DNA from: a virus
Strand: one strand, 5' to 3'
Virus record (IMG/VR): IMGVR_UViG_3300031873_000003
Location: 1-64,000 of that record
Length of the DNA stretch: 64,000 nt
The notes beneath the pieces were generated by a model that saw only the letters and a list, made by a program, of their open reading frames with translations, ran no database searches and was not told where the DNA came from. A program made the translations under genes and the position numbers. Shown here in pieces: positions 46,573-55,609 of the stretch; position 1 is the first letter of the stretch; each line of letters opens with the position of its first letter.

Positions 46573-47129
46573 AAGCAACAGACATACCTGGATGGATGGA
46601 CGAAAAAGAGATTGAGTGGCTCGCAGAACAGGCCAAGCACCACAATCTTATCGTTGAAATCGGAACGTGGCTTGGAAGGTCTGCCTATGCGATGGGAGAA
46701 GTAACGCCAGGAAAAATTATCACTATTGATAGTTTTAAGATGGAGGGTGTTCCTCCGAAAAGGTGGCCAACGGCAATAGAGGCACACAAGGAAATGGAAA
46801 CCGATCCGGATTGGATTTATCGCCGTTGCCTGGATAACCTTGATGAACTTATAACAAGCGGAAAGGTAGAGGTTATTCGGGGAGATAGCCTTAAGGTTAT
46901 CAAGGATTTGGATGGTATAAAAGGTCAGGTGGACATGGTATTTATTGATGGAAGTCATGATTATGTTTCTGTTCAAGAGGATATCTATAAATATCGGCCT
47001 TTACTAAAAAAGGGTGGGTTACTGTGCGGGCACGACTTGGCTCACCAGGTAAAAAAGGCGGTTAGTCGCTTAGTTCCTGACTATAAGTTAGTTGCAGGAA
47101 CTTTGATCTGGGCAGCAATAGAGAGTTAA
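46569..47129 (+). CDS. Class I SAM methyltransferase (Methyltransf_24 type)
   Basis: TTG start overlapping the previous stop. LIVEIGTWLGRSAYAMGE is motif I; VDMVFIDGSHDYVSVQEDIY and LKKGGLLCGHD follow. Related enzymes act on sugars or lipids in glycan clusters. A start at the Met at 46596 is possible. Confidence 0.75.
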   Translation: MKATDIPGWMDEKEIEWLAEQAKHHNLIVEIGTWLGRSAYAMGEVTPGKIITIDSFKMEGVPPKRWPTAIEAHKEMETDPDWIYRRCLDNLDELITSGKVEVIRGDSLKVIKDLDGIKGQVDMVFIDGSHDYVSVQEDIYKYRPLLKKGGLLCGHDLAHQVKKAVSRLVPDYKLVAGTLIWAAIES

Positions 47130-47134
47130 GGGTG

Positions 47135-47725
47135 ATGGGAACCGATAACGAGATACGTAATAGGTTTAGGGTTCGTTCTGGGGACACCCTTCCCCACAAG
47201 ACACATAATTGCACCAGGGAAACCTTGGCTAAATTTATGGGAGATATGGCATTTCAAGCAGGGGCGGAAATAGGGGTTGCGAAGGGAGACTTTTCTCTCG
47301 TTCTTTGTTCTTACATTCCCAATCTAAAACTGAAACTGATAGACCCCTGGGATACATTTGGAAGACGTACGACAAGGGAAAGTAACGAGAAGAACTTACA
47401 AAGGGCCATGAACAGACTGAAAGGGTTTCCAAATTGCGAATTTATACGGAAGGGCAGCTTGGATGCGGTCAAAGATGTTCCAGACAATTCCCTTGATTTT
47501 GTCTATATCGATGAGATGCATGAATTCGACCCTGTGATGATGGACTTGATCCAGTGGAGCCCAAAGGTAAGGTCTGGGGGGATTGTGTCTGGTCATGATT
47601 ACTCGAATGTCTTCTATCAGTTTGGCGTAATACAAGCAGTGCATTCCTATACATACATACATAATATATATAATTGGTATATAACTTCAGACGATGTACA
47701 TCCGTCATTTTTTTGGGTAAAGTGA
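47135..47725 (+). CDS. Class I SAM methyltransferase
   Basis: FQAGAEIGVAKGDFSLVLCS is motif I; LDFVYIDEMHEFDPVMMDLI and VRSGGIVSGHDYS follow, parallel to the upstream gene. A short run of ATAC units near the 3' end (about 47650-47670) could slip and change the C-terminus. Confidence 0.75.
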   Translation: MGTDNEIRNRFRVRSGDTLPHKTHNCTRETLAKFMGDMAFQAGAEIGVAKGDFSLVLCSYIPNLKLKLIDPWDTFGRRTTRESNEKNLQRAMNRLKGFPNCEFIRKGSLDAVKDVPDNSLDFVYIDEMHEFDPVMMDLIQWSPKVRSGGIVSGHDYSNVFYQFGVIQAVHSYTYIHNIYNWYITSDDVHPSFFWVK

Positions 47726-47726
47726 A

Positions 47727-48452
47727 GTGATACTTGATATTTTAAGTGGCATGGTTAAACGGACGGACGTTGGGCTAACGGCGGCAGTGGCTATTTCAGG
47801 TGGAATAGATAGCGCCGTGATTCTTCATCATGTGGTGCATGACCTTATGGATGGGGATGGCTCTAAGGTTCATACGTTCACCGCTGTGTTTAAGAACAGT
47901 TCAGACGAAAGAGAGAAGGCCAAGAGGGTTGCTGAGTTTTATCATACTAACCATACAGAGGTTTTAATATCAAGAGAGCGTATGGCCTCAATGTTTCCGG
48001 TAGCCCTTCAACATTATCCATTTCCAAGATTTAATATATGGCCGTGGATAGTAGTTGAGGCAGTGAAAGAAAATGGACTTGGATGTTTATTTATTGCAGA
48101 AGGGGCAGACGAACTTTTTGGGTACTCCGATCGTTCATTTCTTGAGGGATGGGCGGGTCAATTGATATGGGTATGGCCTGCATGGGAGGAACCATGCCGA
48201 CACTATGACGTTAAGCTATTCGCACCCTTTATGGCTATACAGGACAGCCGGTTGCCAGTCATAGAGTTTTATAAACCACCTAACAAGGAATTGTTAAGGC
48301 GGGAATATCAAGGAATACTTCCAGGATTTATTATAGCACAATCTTCTACTTCTCCGGCATTAGGATTCTATAAGATGATGGGGATGACCAGGGAACAGCT
48401 TCAGTTGGAAGCCTCAAAAGTATGGCATGAAGTACATATTAGAGCTAACTAA
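47727..48452 (+). CDS. Asparagine-synthase-like PP-loop protein
   Basis: GTG start. PP-loop AVAISGGIDSAVILHH, later IAEGADELFGYSDRS: the ATP-pyrophosphatase domain of asparagine synthetases, without the glutaminase domain. Such stand-alone domains in surface clusters amidate sugars or amino acids. Substrate unknown. Confidence 0.75.
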   Translation: MILDILSGMVKRTDVGLTAAVAISGGIDSAVILHHVVHDLMDGDGSKVHTFTAVFKNSSDEREKAKRVAEFYHTNHTEVLISRERMASMFPVALQHYPFPRFNIWPWIVVEAVKENGLGCLFIAEGADELFGYSDRSFLEGWAGQLIWVWPAWEEPCRHYDVKLFAPFMAIQDSRLPVIEFYKPPNKELLRREYQGILPGFIIAQSSTSPALGFYKMMGMTREQLQLEASKVWHEVHIRAN

Positions 48453-49074
48453 TGACTGTAATATAACTTGCAGCATGTGTCCACGGAACTATATCGATAT
48501 GGAAATTGGATATATGTCTATGGGGTTATGGAAAATGATGGTAGATAGGATGCCTCTTGGATCAACCGTGCTTCCGTTTTGGAGGGGGGAATCAACCATG
48601 CACCCAGATTTCTGCGAGATGATCAGTTGTTTGAATGGGTGCAAGGTGGTGTTGGCTACCAATGGAATTATCACTGATAAAATTATTGATGTACTACCAT
48701 ACATCGACGTTATCAATGTAAGTATTCATAATCAGGATTCATACACGGGATATGTAAGTCTAAGGGATCATGTAATCGGTTCAAAACCGATTGTCATTGC
48801 ATCAATGGTTGAAGGAGAAAGGCCGCTGGTCGAGAACCCAAGAATATATAAGAAGCATAGCGTTGATGGATCATGGGGAAAGGTGGAGGAAATACCTCTT
48901 GGCCTATCAAGGGGTAATTCGTGCTCAAGGCTGAACGAGACAGTATTATCATGGGATGGTAGGTCCTGCCGGTGTTGTTATGTGTGGGATACCTCCAAGA
49001 CTAAACAGTTTAATTATCCTGACGAAACATGTAGCACATGCAACCAGTGGGCGGGCGGAGACCGAACGTTATGA
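48427..49074 (+). CDS. Radical SAM protein
   Basis: LELTNDCNITCSMCPRN gives the CxxxCxxC iron-sulphur motif; FWRGESTMHPDF and VVLATNGI follow. C-terminal CRCCYVWDTSK and CSTCNQW resemble a short SPASM-type second cluster site. At 215 residues it is compact. It could modify a sugar, lipid or peptide. Confidence 0.75.
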   Translation: MKYILELTNDCNITCSMCPRNYIDMEIGYMSMGLWKMMVDRMPLGSTVLPFWRGESTMHPDFCEMISCLNGCKVVLATNGIITDKIIDVLPYIDVINVSIHNQDSYTGYVSLRDHVIGSKPIVIASMVEGERPLVENPRIYKKHSVDGSWGKVEEIPLGLSRGNSCSRLNETVLSWDGRSCRCCYVWDTSKTKQFNYPDETCSTCNQWAGGDRTL

Positions 49075-49760
49075 GCAGAATCGGAGCATTACTTACGTCT
49101 ATAGATGAACCACAACTCCAAAGATGCCTTACGTCTATAGGTTCCCAGGCAGTTCCATTTTCAGATTTTGTGCATATCAATAACGTAGTTCCTGCGTCTG
49201 CGGCACTTAACTTAGGGATTAGCAAGGTAAGTTCGGAATGGTTCATGTATATTGGGGGAGACTTCATTCTTCACCAAAACGCAGTAGAGGTTGCGCATGG
49301 ATATATCGACCATGAGGGAAATGATCAAATATGTGGATATTGCTTCGGAATTTACGATACGTTCCTGCAATGCACCACCGGATATTGCAATGTGTACCGT
49401 ACCATAGTTTTTAAGCTTGAATTGGCTCGTGACACCCTGTATGACGATAGGCAACTTTCAGGGAGATTAAGAAGGAAGGGGTGGAAGTTTAGGAAACCCA
49501 AGGAAGTTCTTGCTACGCATTTTGATGATCCAAGCGAGTTTCAGGTATTCTGTAGATTTTTCTTTCATGCTAATAAGTTTAACGATGACAACTCTTACGT
49601 CAGGGATAGAATGAACGAGTTACTGAAGGATACGGGAAATCCGTTGTATCAGGTTGGACTTGATGCCTTAAACTTTGCAAAGCTTAAACATAATTATCCC
49701 GGAAGCCCTAATCTGGACTTTAATAAAAAGATGTTTGAGGAATTTAAAAGGAGGGATTAA
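49071..49760 (+). CDS. Glycosyltransferase family 2-like protein
   Basis: Start overlaps the previous stop (ATGA). MSRIGALLTSIDEPQLQRCL, NNVVPASAALNLGI and EWFMYIGGDFILH fit a GT-A fold with a modified D-x-D site (GGD). C-terminal half unique. Confidence 0.65.
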   Translation: MSRIGALLTSIDEPQLQRCLTSIGSQAVPFSDFVHINNVVPASAALNLGISKVSSEWFMYIGGDFILHQNAVEVAHGYIDHEGNDQICGYCFGIYDTFLQCTTGYCNVYRTIVFKLELARDTLYDDRQLSGRLRRKGWKFRKPKEVLATHFDDPSEFQVFCRFFFHANKFNDDNSYVRDRMNELLKDTGNPLYQVGLDALNFAKLKHNYPGSPNLDFNKKMFEEFKRRD

Positions 49761-49767
49761 AGAGAAG

Positions 49768-50529
49768 TTGGCAGAGAAGAAAGTCTCAATTGTCGTTGCA
49801 GTCTTGAACTCGCATATTATCGTTCTTAGGCAAATACGAGCGTGGAAATCTATGCATTTACCCGATGGCGTTGAGATCATTCTTGTTGATGATGGAAGCA
49901 ATCCACCTATTTTACATACAGCAGAGAGTACTGGACTTAGGAATTTAATTGTACTTGCAACTCACGACAAGAGGCCCTGGACGCAAGGATTGGCGAGAAA
50001 TATGGGGGCAGCAAAAGCACAAGGTGAATATCTATTTTTTACCGACATAGATCATATCATTACAAGAGAGGCAATAGATGATGTGCTTAAGTTTGATGGT
50101 AACAAGATGGTGTTTCCCAGGTACTTCGGGATACTTGATAGGAAGGGAAATATTATCAATGACGAAAAGTCACTGCTGGACTTTGGGCTTGATCCTGCAA
50201 GAGTGAGGACACATCGGGGACATCTATGCGGAGGGTTTCACGGAAACACCTACGCTATTCGGAAAAGTATTTTTGAAAAGATTGGTGGGTACATACCTCG
50301 TTACTGCGAGTCGGGCTTCCATGTGGGAGGCAAACATCAATCGGAAGAGAGTAAGTTTAACAGTATGTATAGGAATTTTAAAGAGGAAGGATTTATTCCA
50401 ACCGAGACCATAGGTTCCAAGATTTATCATTATCCCGTAAGTAAATTCAGAACGGACGGAGACAATAATCCGTTTGGACTGTTCCATGAGCTGAGCTTGG
50501 AACAAGTTCCACAACCCAGGAAGTTATGA
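49768..50529 (+). CDS. Family 2 glycosyltransferase
   Basis: VSIVVAVLNSHIIVLRQIRA, VEIILVDDGSNPP, QGLARNMGAAKAQGEYLFFT followed by DIDH: a full GT2 signature. TTG start at 49768 behind an AGAGAAG; a frame extending to 49675 overlaps the preceding gene. Confidence 0.85.
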   Translation: MAEKKVSIVVAVLNSHIIVLRQIRAWKSMHLPDGVEIILVDDGSNPPILHTAESTGLRNLIVLATHDKRPWTQGLARNMGAAKAQGEYLFFTDIDHIITREAIDDVLKFDGNKMVFPRYFGILDRKGNIINDEKSLLDFGLDPARVRTHRGHLCGGFHGNTYAIRKSIFEKIGGYIPRYCESGFHVGGKHQSEESKFNSMYRNFKEEGFIPTETIGSKIYHYPVSKFRTDGDNNPFGLFHELSLEQVPQPRKL

Positions 50530-51398
50530 AACTTCTACTTATTCGTTCGGCCAGTTGCAGTGGTCACTCCTACATGGTTCAGTGTTTGCACTACATGACG
50601 GGAATCGAACCGACCGTAGTTCATATTGATAGTTGCCACACGATTGACTATGGCGAGCACGACTACCTTATTTATAATGCATTTTCTAACGAGAGTTACG
50701 CACCGAAGTTTGACACCAAGATTATATATCCAGCCGATGAGCGATTCCATGCGTTCAAGGGCAAAAAGATATTGTTTGATACACACGACGAAGGAAATAG
50801 GGATGGGTTCGAGAGGATGAAGGGTTACGGCTACCCAAGGCTTAAGATAAATCCTGGATATGATTTCATGACTAAGTTCAACGTAGTGGCTGCAATACCA
50901 TTTACGGCATACCATAGATTTTTCTTGAAGTCTCCTGTGCCCAAAACAATTCCCCTGCTCTATTGTGTCAATTGTAAGGGGATTACGTTTCCCCCCAACA
51001 TAAGACCTACGGTATTCGAGAGACTAAAGCCGTTTAATCCATACACTACCAGAACATCCATGAACTATTATGCGGATACGCTAAAGACCGCAAAGATATC
51101 GGTAACTGTGCCGGGATATGGAACTGGATGTAAGTCCCATGTTGAGGCGTTAGCGGCAAGTACACTTCTTTTTTCGTATGATTCTATTAGCATGGTAAAG
51201 ACCTTACCATTCGCAGACCTTGTTGATGGAAAGCATTACATTTCATTTAACCTTGATAATCTTGAGGAGAAATTATCCTTATGCTTATCTGACGATAAAC
51301 TTGTGGAAGAGGTTAGCAGGGAGGGTCATTTGTGCTTTAGGTTGGGTTACGATCCCCGTCGGACGGGGGAGGAGATAGCAAGATGGTTCAGCTCATAG
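50526..51398 (+). CDS. Glycosyltransferase, GT-B/CgeB-like
   Basis: KLLLIRSASCSGHSYMVQCL at the start, and late SVTVPGYGTGCKSHVEALAA, LLFSYDSISMVKTLPF, VDGKHYISFNLDNLEEKL: the C-terminal nucleotide-sugar-binding half of group 1 glycosyltransferases. Overlaps both neighbours. Confidence 0.7.
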   Translation: MKLLLIRSASCSGHSYMVQCLHYMTGIEPTVVHIDSCHTIDYGEHDYLIYNAFSNESYAPKFDTKIIYPADERFHAFKGKKILFDTHDEGNRDGFERMKGYGYPRLKINPGYDFMTKFNVVAAIPFTAYHRFFLKSPVPKTIPLLYCVNCKGITFPPNIRPTVFERLKPFNPYTTRTSMNYYADTLKTAKISVTVPGYGTGCKSHVEALAASTLLFSYDSISMVKTLPFADLVDGKHYISFNLDNLEEKLSLCLSDDKLVEEVSREGHLCFRLGYDPRRTGEEIARWFSS

Positions 51399-52144
51399 AC
51401 TGCTTTATGTTCTTTAATGAGATAGACCTGCTTGAAATAAGATTGAATTCTCTTGCTCCTTACGTCAATCGTTTCGTGCTGTGCGAGATGCCAATAACTC
51501 ATAGCGGTAAACCAAAGCCTCTTTTTTTCCAGGACAATAAGGATAGGTTTAAGGATTTCAATATCACTTATCTGGTGGCGCCCCCCAGGGAAGGTAGTTC
51601 ATGGAAATTGGAGCATTACCAGAGGGATTATTTGTTAAATGGAATTACAGACGTAGACCCAGATGATATTATGTTGATCTCAGACATGGACGAGATTCCT
51701 GACATCAGCAAGTATCACCTCGGAGATGAGGGAGTCTTCAGGCAAAGCATGTATTACTACTACTTTAATGTCTATGTATCCGGAAGTTGGAAGGGGACGA
51801 TTGCGAAAAAACGTAAAAGCTTTGCAAACTTTAATGACATAAGAAATCTTAGAAACAGAATGCCAACCATTGTTAAGCAGGGGGGATGGCATTTTTCCAC
51901 TATGGGAACCGCAGAGGACATTAAGTATAAGATTGAATCTTTCGCCCACATTGAACTGGATAAACCTGAATTCAAGTCCAGGATTGAAGAAAATAGAAAG
52001 AACTTGGTTGATCCTTATAATCGTGGTGCGCCAAATTGGGGCGAGAGAGGACTAAAATTGATAGTGCAGATGCCCAGTGGGCCGCAATGGTTATTAGAGA
52101 ATAGGGAAAAATACGAACATTTATTTTGGAAGGGCGATGCATAG
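51383..52144 (+). CDS. Glycosyltransferase family 17-like
   Basis: LIDCFMFFNEIDLLEIRLNS, VLCEMPITHSGKPKPL, and DDIMLISDMDEIPD match GT17, the beta-1,4-N-acetylglucosaminyltransferase family. Rare in phages. It probably adds GlcNAc-like sugar. Confidence 0.85.
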   Translation: MVQLIDCFMFFNEIDLLEIRLNSLAPYVNRFVLCEMPITHSGKPKPLFFQDNKDRFKDFNITYLVAPPREGSSWKLEHYQRDYLLNGITDVDPDDIMLISDMDEIPDISKYHLGDEGVFRQSMYYYYFNVYVSGSWKGTIAKKRKSFANFNDIRNLRNRMPTIVKQGGWHFSTMGTAEDIKYKIESFAHIELDKPEFKSRIEENRKNLVDPYNRGAPNWGERGLKLIVQMPSGPQWLLENREKYEHLFWKGDA

Positions 52145-52610
52145 CAATAGCATTAAACTTATGCGTTGGTTTAGGGATAAGTATTTACAGGAGTTGAAAG
52201 GATGTACCGTGCTGGATATTGGGTCTAAGGTAGGCAGAACTTCAAGGAATGCTACGTACGGAGGTAGGGTATTTTTTCCCCCAGACTATAATTATATTGG
52301 AATGGATGTTGTTCCGGGAAGAAACGTGACAATAGTGGGATACGATAATCTTCCAGTGTGTGAGGTGGTTGTCAGTGGGCAGGTTATGGAGCATGTGCAG
52401 AGGCCGTGGGAGTGGCTGAAGAATTTGGTGCAATATTACACAAAGTTTATCTGTGTTATTGCTCCGAATACTTGCCCGGAGCATAAGTTTCCTTTCGATA
52501 CATATAGATATTTCACAGATGGAATGCGTGATTTATTTGAGTACGCAGGTATTCGAGAGATTGAAATCAGAATGAGTGGAAATGATACGATAGGAGTTGG
52601 GGGGAAATAA
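52137..52610 (+). CDS. Class I SAM methyltransferase (Methyltransf_11 type)
   Basis: CTVLDIGSKVGRTSRNATYG is motif I, VVVSGQVMEHVQRPWEWLKN the post-motif region. 157 residues. Overlaps the upstream GT17 gene by eight bases. Confidence 0.75.
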   Translation: MHSNSIKLMRWFRDKYLQELKGCTVLDIGSKVGRTSRNATYGGRVFFPPDYNYIGMDVVPGRNVTIVGYDNLPVCEVVVSGQVMEHVQRPWEWLKNLVQYYTKFICVIAPNTCPEHKFPFDTYRYFTDGMRDLFEYAGIREIEIRMSGNDTIGVGGK

Positions 52611-52630
52611 TGCCAAACTTTACGGCAAGC

Positions 52631-52852
52631 TTAATTGCCCTTGGACAATACAACCCAGTCCGTTCCCGACATGTCTCCAGTAGAGATGACCAGGGGGTGA
52701 AGACTTTGGTCTTTGGGCGTGAAAATGACAAGTTTTTCCTGGGACATGACCACATAGGTTCCGTCGTCGGGCCATTCAAGGCGTCTCAGTTTTTTCCCTT
52801 CGAGAAGACTCTCGGTACAATCGGGGAAATCCATGGTGTTTTCTTCGTTCAT
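52631..52852 (-). CDS. Tad2-like (DUF2829) anti-Thoeris protein
   Basis: 73 residues: FPDCTESLLEGKKLRRLEWP, DDGTYVVMSQEKLVIFTP, TGDMSGTDWVVL. This follows the DUF2829 pattern (EGKKxRRxxW ... TP ... DMxxxDW). Proteins of this family, Tad2, sequester the signalling nucleotide of Thoeris defence. The gene lies antisense in the glycan cluster with its own perfect promoter and AAAGGAGG site, as expected for an independently expressed cargo gene. The start at 52852 was chosen over 52975, which lies upstream of the promoter. Confidence 0.65.
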   Translation of the reverse strand: MNEENTMDFPDCTESLLEGKKLRRLEWPDDGTYVVMSQEKLVIFTPKDQSLHPLVISTGDMSGTDWVVLSKGN

Positions 52853-52879
52853 TGTTGGCTGACCTCCTTTTTGGGCAAT

Positions 52880-52909
52880 ATTATACGCAAAGGCGTTGGT
52901 GAATGTCAA
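52880..52909 (-). promoter_or_regulatory. Consensus promoter of the Tad2-like gene
   Basis: TTGACA (52904-52909) and TATAAT (52880-52885) on the minus strand, spacer 18 bases. Confidence 0.85.
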
Positions 52910-52935
52910 GAAAAATCGACTTAGCAAGGGGGTAT

Positions 52936-55377
52936 ATGTCTCAAAAATATAGTTTAAGCGTGTGCATTCCCGCAAGAAACGAACAATTTCTTTCCCTTAC
53001 GGTTGATGATCTCTTGAAGAATATCCGAGGGAATACTGAAATCATCGTGATATGTGACGGGAACTATCCTGACCCTCCCATTAAGGATGACCCAAGGGTA
53101 ACGCTGATCTATCATAGCCAGTCTATTGGACAGAGAGCGGCATGTAATGAGGCGGCGAGGTATTCAAGGGCGAAATATCTGGCGAAGTGTGATAGCCACT
53201 GTTCCTTTGATGAAGGGTTTGATGTGAAGTTACTTGAAGATATGCAGGATGATTGGACGATGGTTCCGATCATGAAAAATTTATGGATTTATGATTGGGT
53301 GTGCGAATCAGGCCACCGTAGGTACCAAGGTCCTTCTGGCCCCTGTACGGAATGTGGTAAACCAACTGTAAGAGATTTGAAGTGGATCGGGAAAAATAAT
53401 CCACAGAGTACAGTATACTGCTTTGACCCCGAACCGCATTTCCAGTACGCAGTAGACTTTAAGAAACGGGATTGGTATCAAAAGTCTCTTAAAGAAACAG
53501 GGTTGACCGAGACAATGAGTTTACAGGGGTCTTTTTTCATGTTAACCCGACAGAAGTATTTTGAACTCAATATGAATGACGAGGAGTTCGAGAACTGGGG
53601 ATCGCAAGGTTTAGAAGTGGCAATAAAAACATGGACTTCTGGGGGAAAGGTTATCTGTTCTCATAAGACATGGTATTCTCACTGCTTTCACACGCAAGGG
53701 GGGGATTTCGGGTTTTCATGGCCTTGTTCTGGTAGACAGGTTGCCCGAACAAAGAGAAGGGCGAAACAAGTTTTCTTCAAACAAAAATGGGGACCACAGC
53801 AAAGATATCCCCTGAGCTGGCTTGTGGAACGATTTTGGCCTACTTCTTATTGGAAAGATGAGGATTTAAGGATTCTCAAGGCGACGGAGGCGACATTCTT
53901 TGACTTTGACCTTAAACTTTTCAGGGTTCCTGGCGTAGTTGGTTCTGTTCCAAGCCCGGTGACAGATCATACATCTTCTGTGTCCTCTCTTGTCGGGAGG
54001 AGGGAGCAAGTGCCCGTTTCTGCAATGAGTCAACCTGGTCTTCCAGGGGATAATCTTATCTCCGGGACCACGGTTCTCTCTGACGTTGGCACGTCGCCTA
54101 CGTTGACCGTCGGCAGCACAGATAGTACAGATACGAAAAGGAGGACTGTTGGGAAAGTGTCTCGTGGGGGGCAAGAGGTGTCCTCTGGGGCAGTGAGTTT
54201 TGGCACGGTTGACGGAAGAAACAGCATTGGAGGGACGGAGATTATCAATCTGCAAAGCCAATCTGAGATGGAAAGGACTACAACAAGCCCTATTATTACA
54301 GACAACATGATCAACAACGGGAATGCCAGTGGCGTAACCCATAGGGACGGGTCCGATAAGCCAGGCGAAAGTCAATCTGTGCATTCTGAAGGTGTGGTTG
54401 TGTCCGATAGAGTTGGCGAGACGTTTGAAGTTGCCAAGCCCATATCCATCCTTGTCGAGACTCCCCAGCCAGTTCCAGCACCCAGTGATAGGGTCAATCT
54501 CAATCTTGGAAAAAATTCTGTCGATGTCTCTTGCGGAAAGGGTGGGGATTATGAGAAAATTGGAATTAGACATGAATCCTCCCATAGTAAGGATTTGTGT
54601 TTAGGATTGGAACGGTGCGACGAACATCGTTCCATTCCGAATACTATACCACAAGCCGATAAATTACGCAAGTGTATAATATTTTACAGTGACAATGAAT
54701 TAGATGAAACGATCTTCAAGGCAGTCCAGAAACAACTCCTTCGATCCCTCAATGGCAACGAACTCATTTCTGTCACTCTCAAGCCAATAGACTTCGGCAA
54801 AAACATCGTCCTCCCCCTAAAACGTAGCCACCTTTCTATGGCACGTCAACAGCTTGCAGGGTTGGAGGCAAGTACAGCAGACATCATATTTTTCGCAGAG
54901 CACGATATTTTATATCCAAAAGAGCATTTTGATTTTACTCCCCCACGTAAAGATGTTTTTTATTACAATTTGAACTGGTACAAGGTTCGCACCCAGGACG
55001 GCCAATCTCTTCACTTTACGGCCAAGCAAGTAAGTGGCCTATGCGCTTACCGAGACATCCTTCTCGACTACTACCGGAAGAGGGTTTCCATGATCGAGAG
55101 TGGAGAGATTGGAGGGAGAAGGCATTTTGAGCCAGGAAGCAATCATTACAGGGATGCGTATGATAAGCTTACCAACCTTGGGTCTGATACCTGGCGATCT
55201 TCCGTCCCTTACGTGGACATTAGGCACAAAGGAACTGTGACCAGGAATATCTTCGATCCCTCTGGTTATCGCAACACGATGAAGGATTGGACAATGGTGG
55301 ACGAGATACCTGGAGGGTGGGGAAAAACAAAAGGAAGATTTTGGGAGTTCTTGCAGGAGGCGGTCGATGCCATATAA
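52936..55377 (+). CDS. Double glycosyltransferase ORF joined through antisense HNH DNA
   Basis: Residues 1-330 are a GT2 enzyme (LSVCIPARNEQFLSLTVDDL, VICDGNYPDPP, YLAKCDSHCSFDEGF). Residues about 570-813 are a second transferase-like domain (IIFFAEHDILYPKEHFDF). The roughly 230 residues between are a Ser/Thr/Val-rich translation of the reverse complement of an HNH gene. At the other cluster end the two domains are separate genes (41774 and 43571). Start at 52936 after GGGGG; 52903 is an alternative. Confidence 0.75.
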   Translation: MSQKYSLSVCIPARNEQFLSLTVDDLLKNIRGNTEIIVICDGNYPDPPIKDDPRVTLIYHSQSIGQRAACNEAARYSRAKYLAKCDSHCSFDEGFDVKLLEDMQDDWTMVPIMKNLWIYDWVCESGHRRYQGPSGPCTECGKPTVRDLKWIGKNNPQSTVYCFDPEPHFQYAVDFKKRDWYQKSLKETGLTETMSLQGSFFMLTRQKYFELNMNDEEFENWGSQGLEVAIKTWTSGGKVICSHKTWYSHCFHTQGGDFGFSWPCSGRQVARTKRRAKQVFFKQKWGPQQRYPLSWLVERFWPTSYWKDEDLRILKATEATFFDFDLKLFRVPGVVGSVPSPVTDHTSSVSSLVGRREQVPVSAMSQPGLPGDNLISGTTVLSDVGTSPTLTVGSTDSTDTKRRTVGKVSRGGQEVSSGAVSFGTVDGRNSIGGTEIINLQSQSEMERTTTSPIITDNMINNGNASGVTHRDGSDKPGESQSVHSEGVVVSDRVGETFEVAKPISILVETPQPVPAPSDRVNLNLGKNSVDVSCGKGGDYEKIGIRHESSHSKDLCLGLERCDEHRSIPNTIPQADKLRKCIIFYSDNELDETIFKAVQKQLLRSLNGNELISVTLKPIDFGKNIVLPLKRSHLSMARQQLAGLEASTADIIFFAEHDILYPKEHFDFTPPRKDVFYYNLNWYKVRTQDGQSLHFTAKQVSGLCAYRDILLDYYRKRVSMIESGEIGGRRHFEPGSNHYRDAYDKLTNLGSDTWRSSVPYVDIRHKGTVTRNIFDPSGYRNTMKDWTMVDEIPGGWGKTKGRFWEFLQEAVDAI
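53866..54573 (-). CDS. HNH homing endonuclease, antisense within the glycosyltransferase ORF
   Basis: GGGAGGATTC precedes the ATG. EIDPITGCWNWLGSLDKDGY, HRLTFAWLIGPVPMG, VVDHVVCNNRACCSPFHLRL are the HNH core of phage homing enzymes, followed by two repeats of CxxGHLLPPP...RxCxIC. The good ribosome site and clean family match say this is the real gene in this interval. Confidence 0.85.
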   Translation of the reverse strand: MSNSNFLIIPTLSARDIDRIFSKIEIDPITGCWNWLGSLDKDGYGLGNFKRLANSIGHNHTFRMHRLTFAWLIGPVPMGYATGIPVVDHVVCNNRACCSPFHLRLALQIDNLRPSNAVSSVNRAKTHCPRGHLLPPTRHFPNSPPFRICTICAADGQRRRRANVRENRGPGDKIIPWKTRLTHCRNGHLLPPPDKRGHRRCMICHRAWNRTNYARNPEKFKVKVKECRLRRLENP

Positions 55378-55609
55378 AAAATACCCACCCGTAGATGAAG
55401 CGACGATGGACAGAAAAAGATTCGAGGGACATCATTCCGTGTGCCAGACCCTAAGAGATATTTATCATCTTACGGATGATCCGGAGATTAAGCTTAAGTG
55501 CAGGTTGGCGGTGGCAATGACGAAAGCTATGCACGAGCGCCTAAAATGGTACAAGGCAAAGAACCTTGCCGAAGCAGAAATAAGGGAGAAAAAGGATGCC
55601 TCAACTTAA
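55367..55609 (+). CDS. Small helical protein (paralogue of 44223)
   Basis: CQTLRDIYHLTDDPEIKLKC and AVAMTKAMHERLKWYKAKNL. Overlaps the genes on both sides (AAGGATG at the 3' junction). Always follows the second transferase domain, so it may be a partner of it. Function unknown. Confidence 0.6.
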   Translation: MPYKKYPPVDEATMDRKRFEGHHSVCQTLRDIYHLTDDPEIKLKCRLAVAMTKAMHERLKWYKAKNLAEAEIREKKDAST

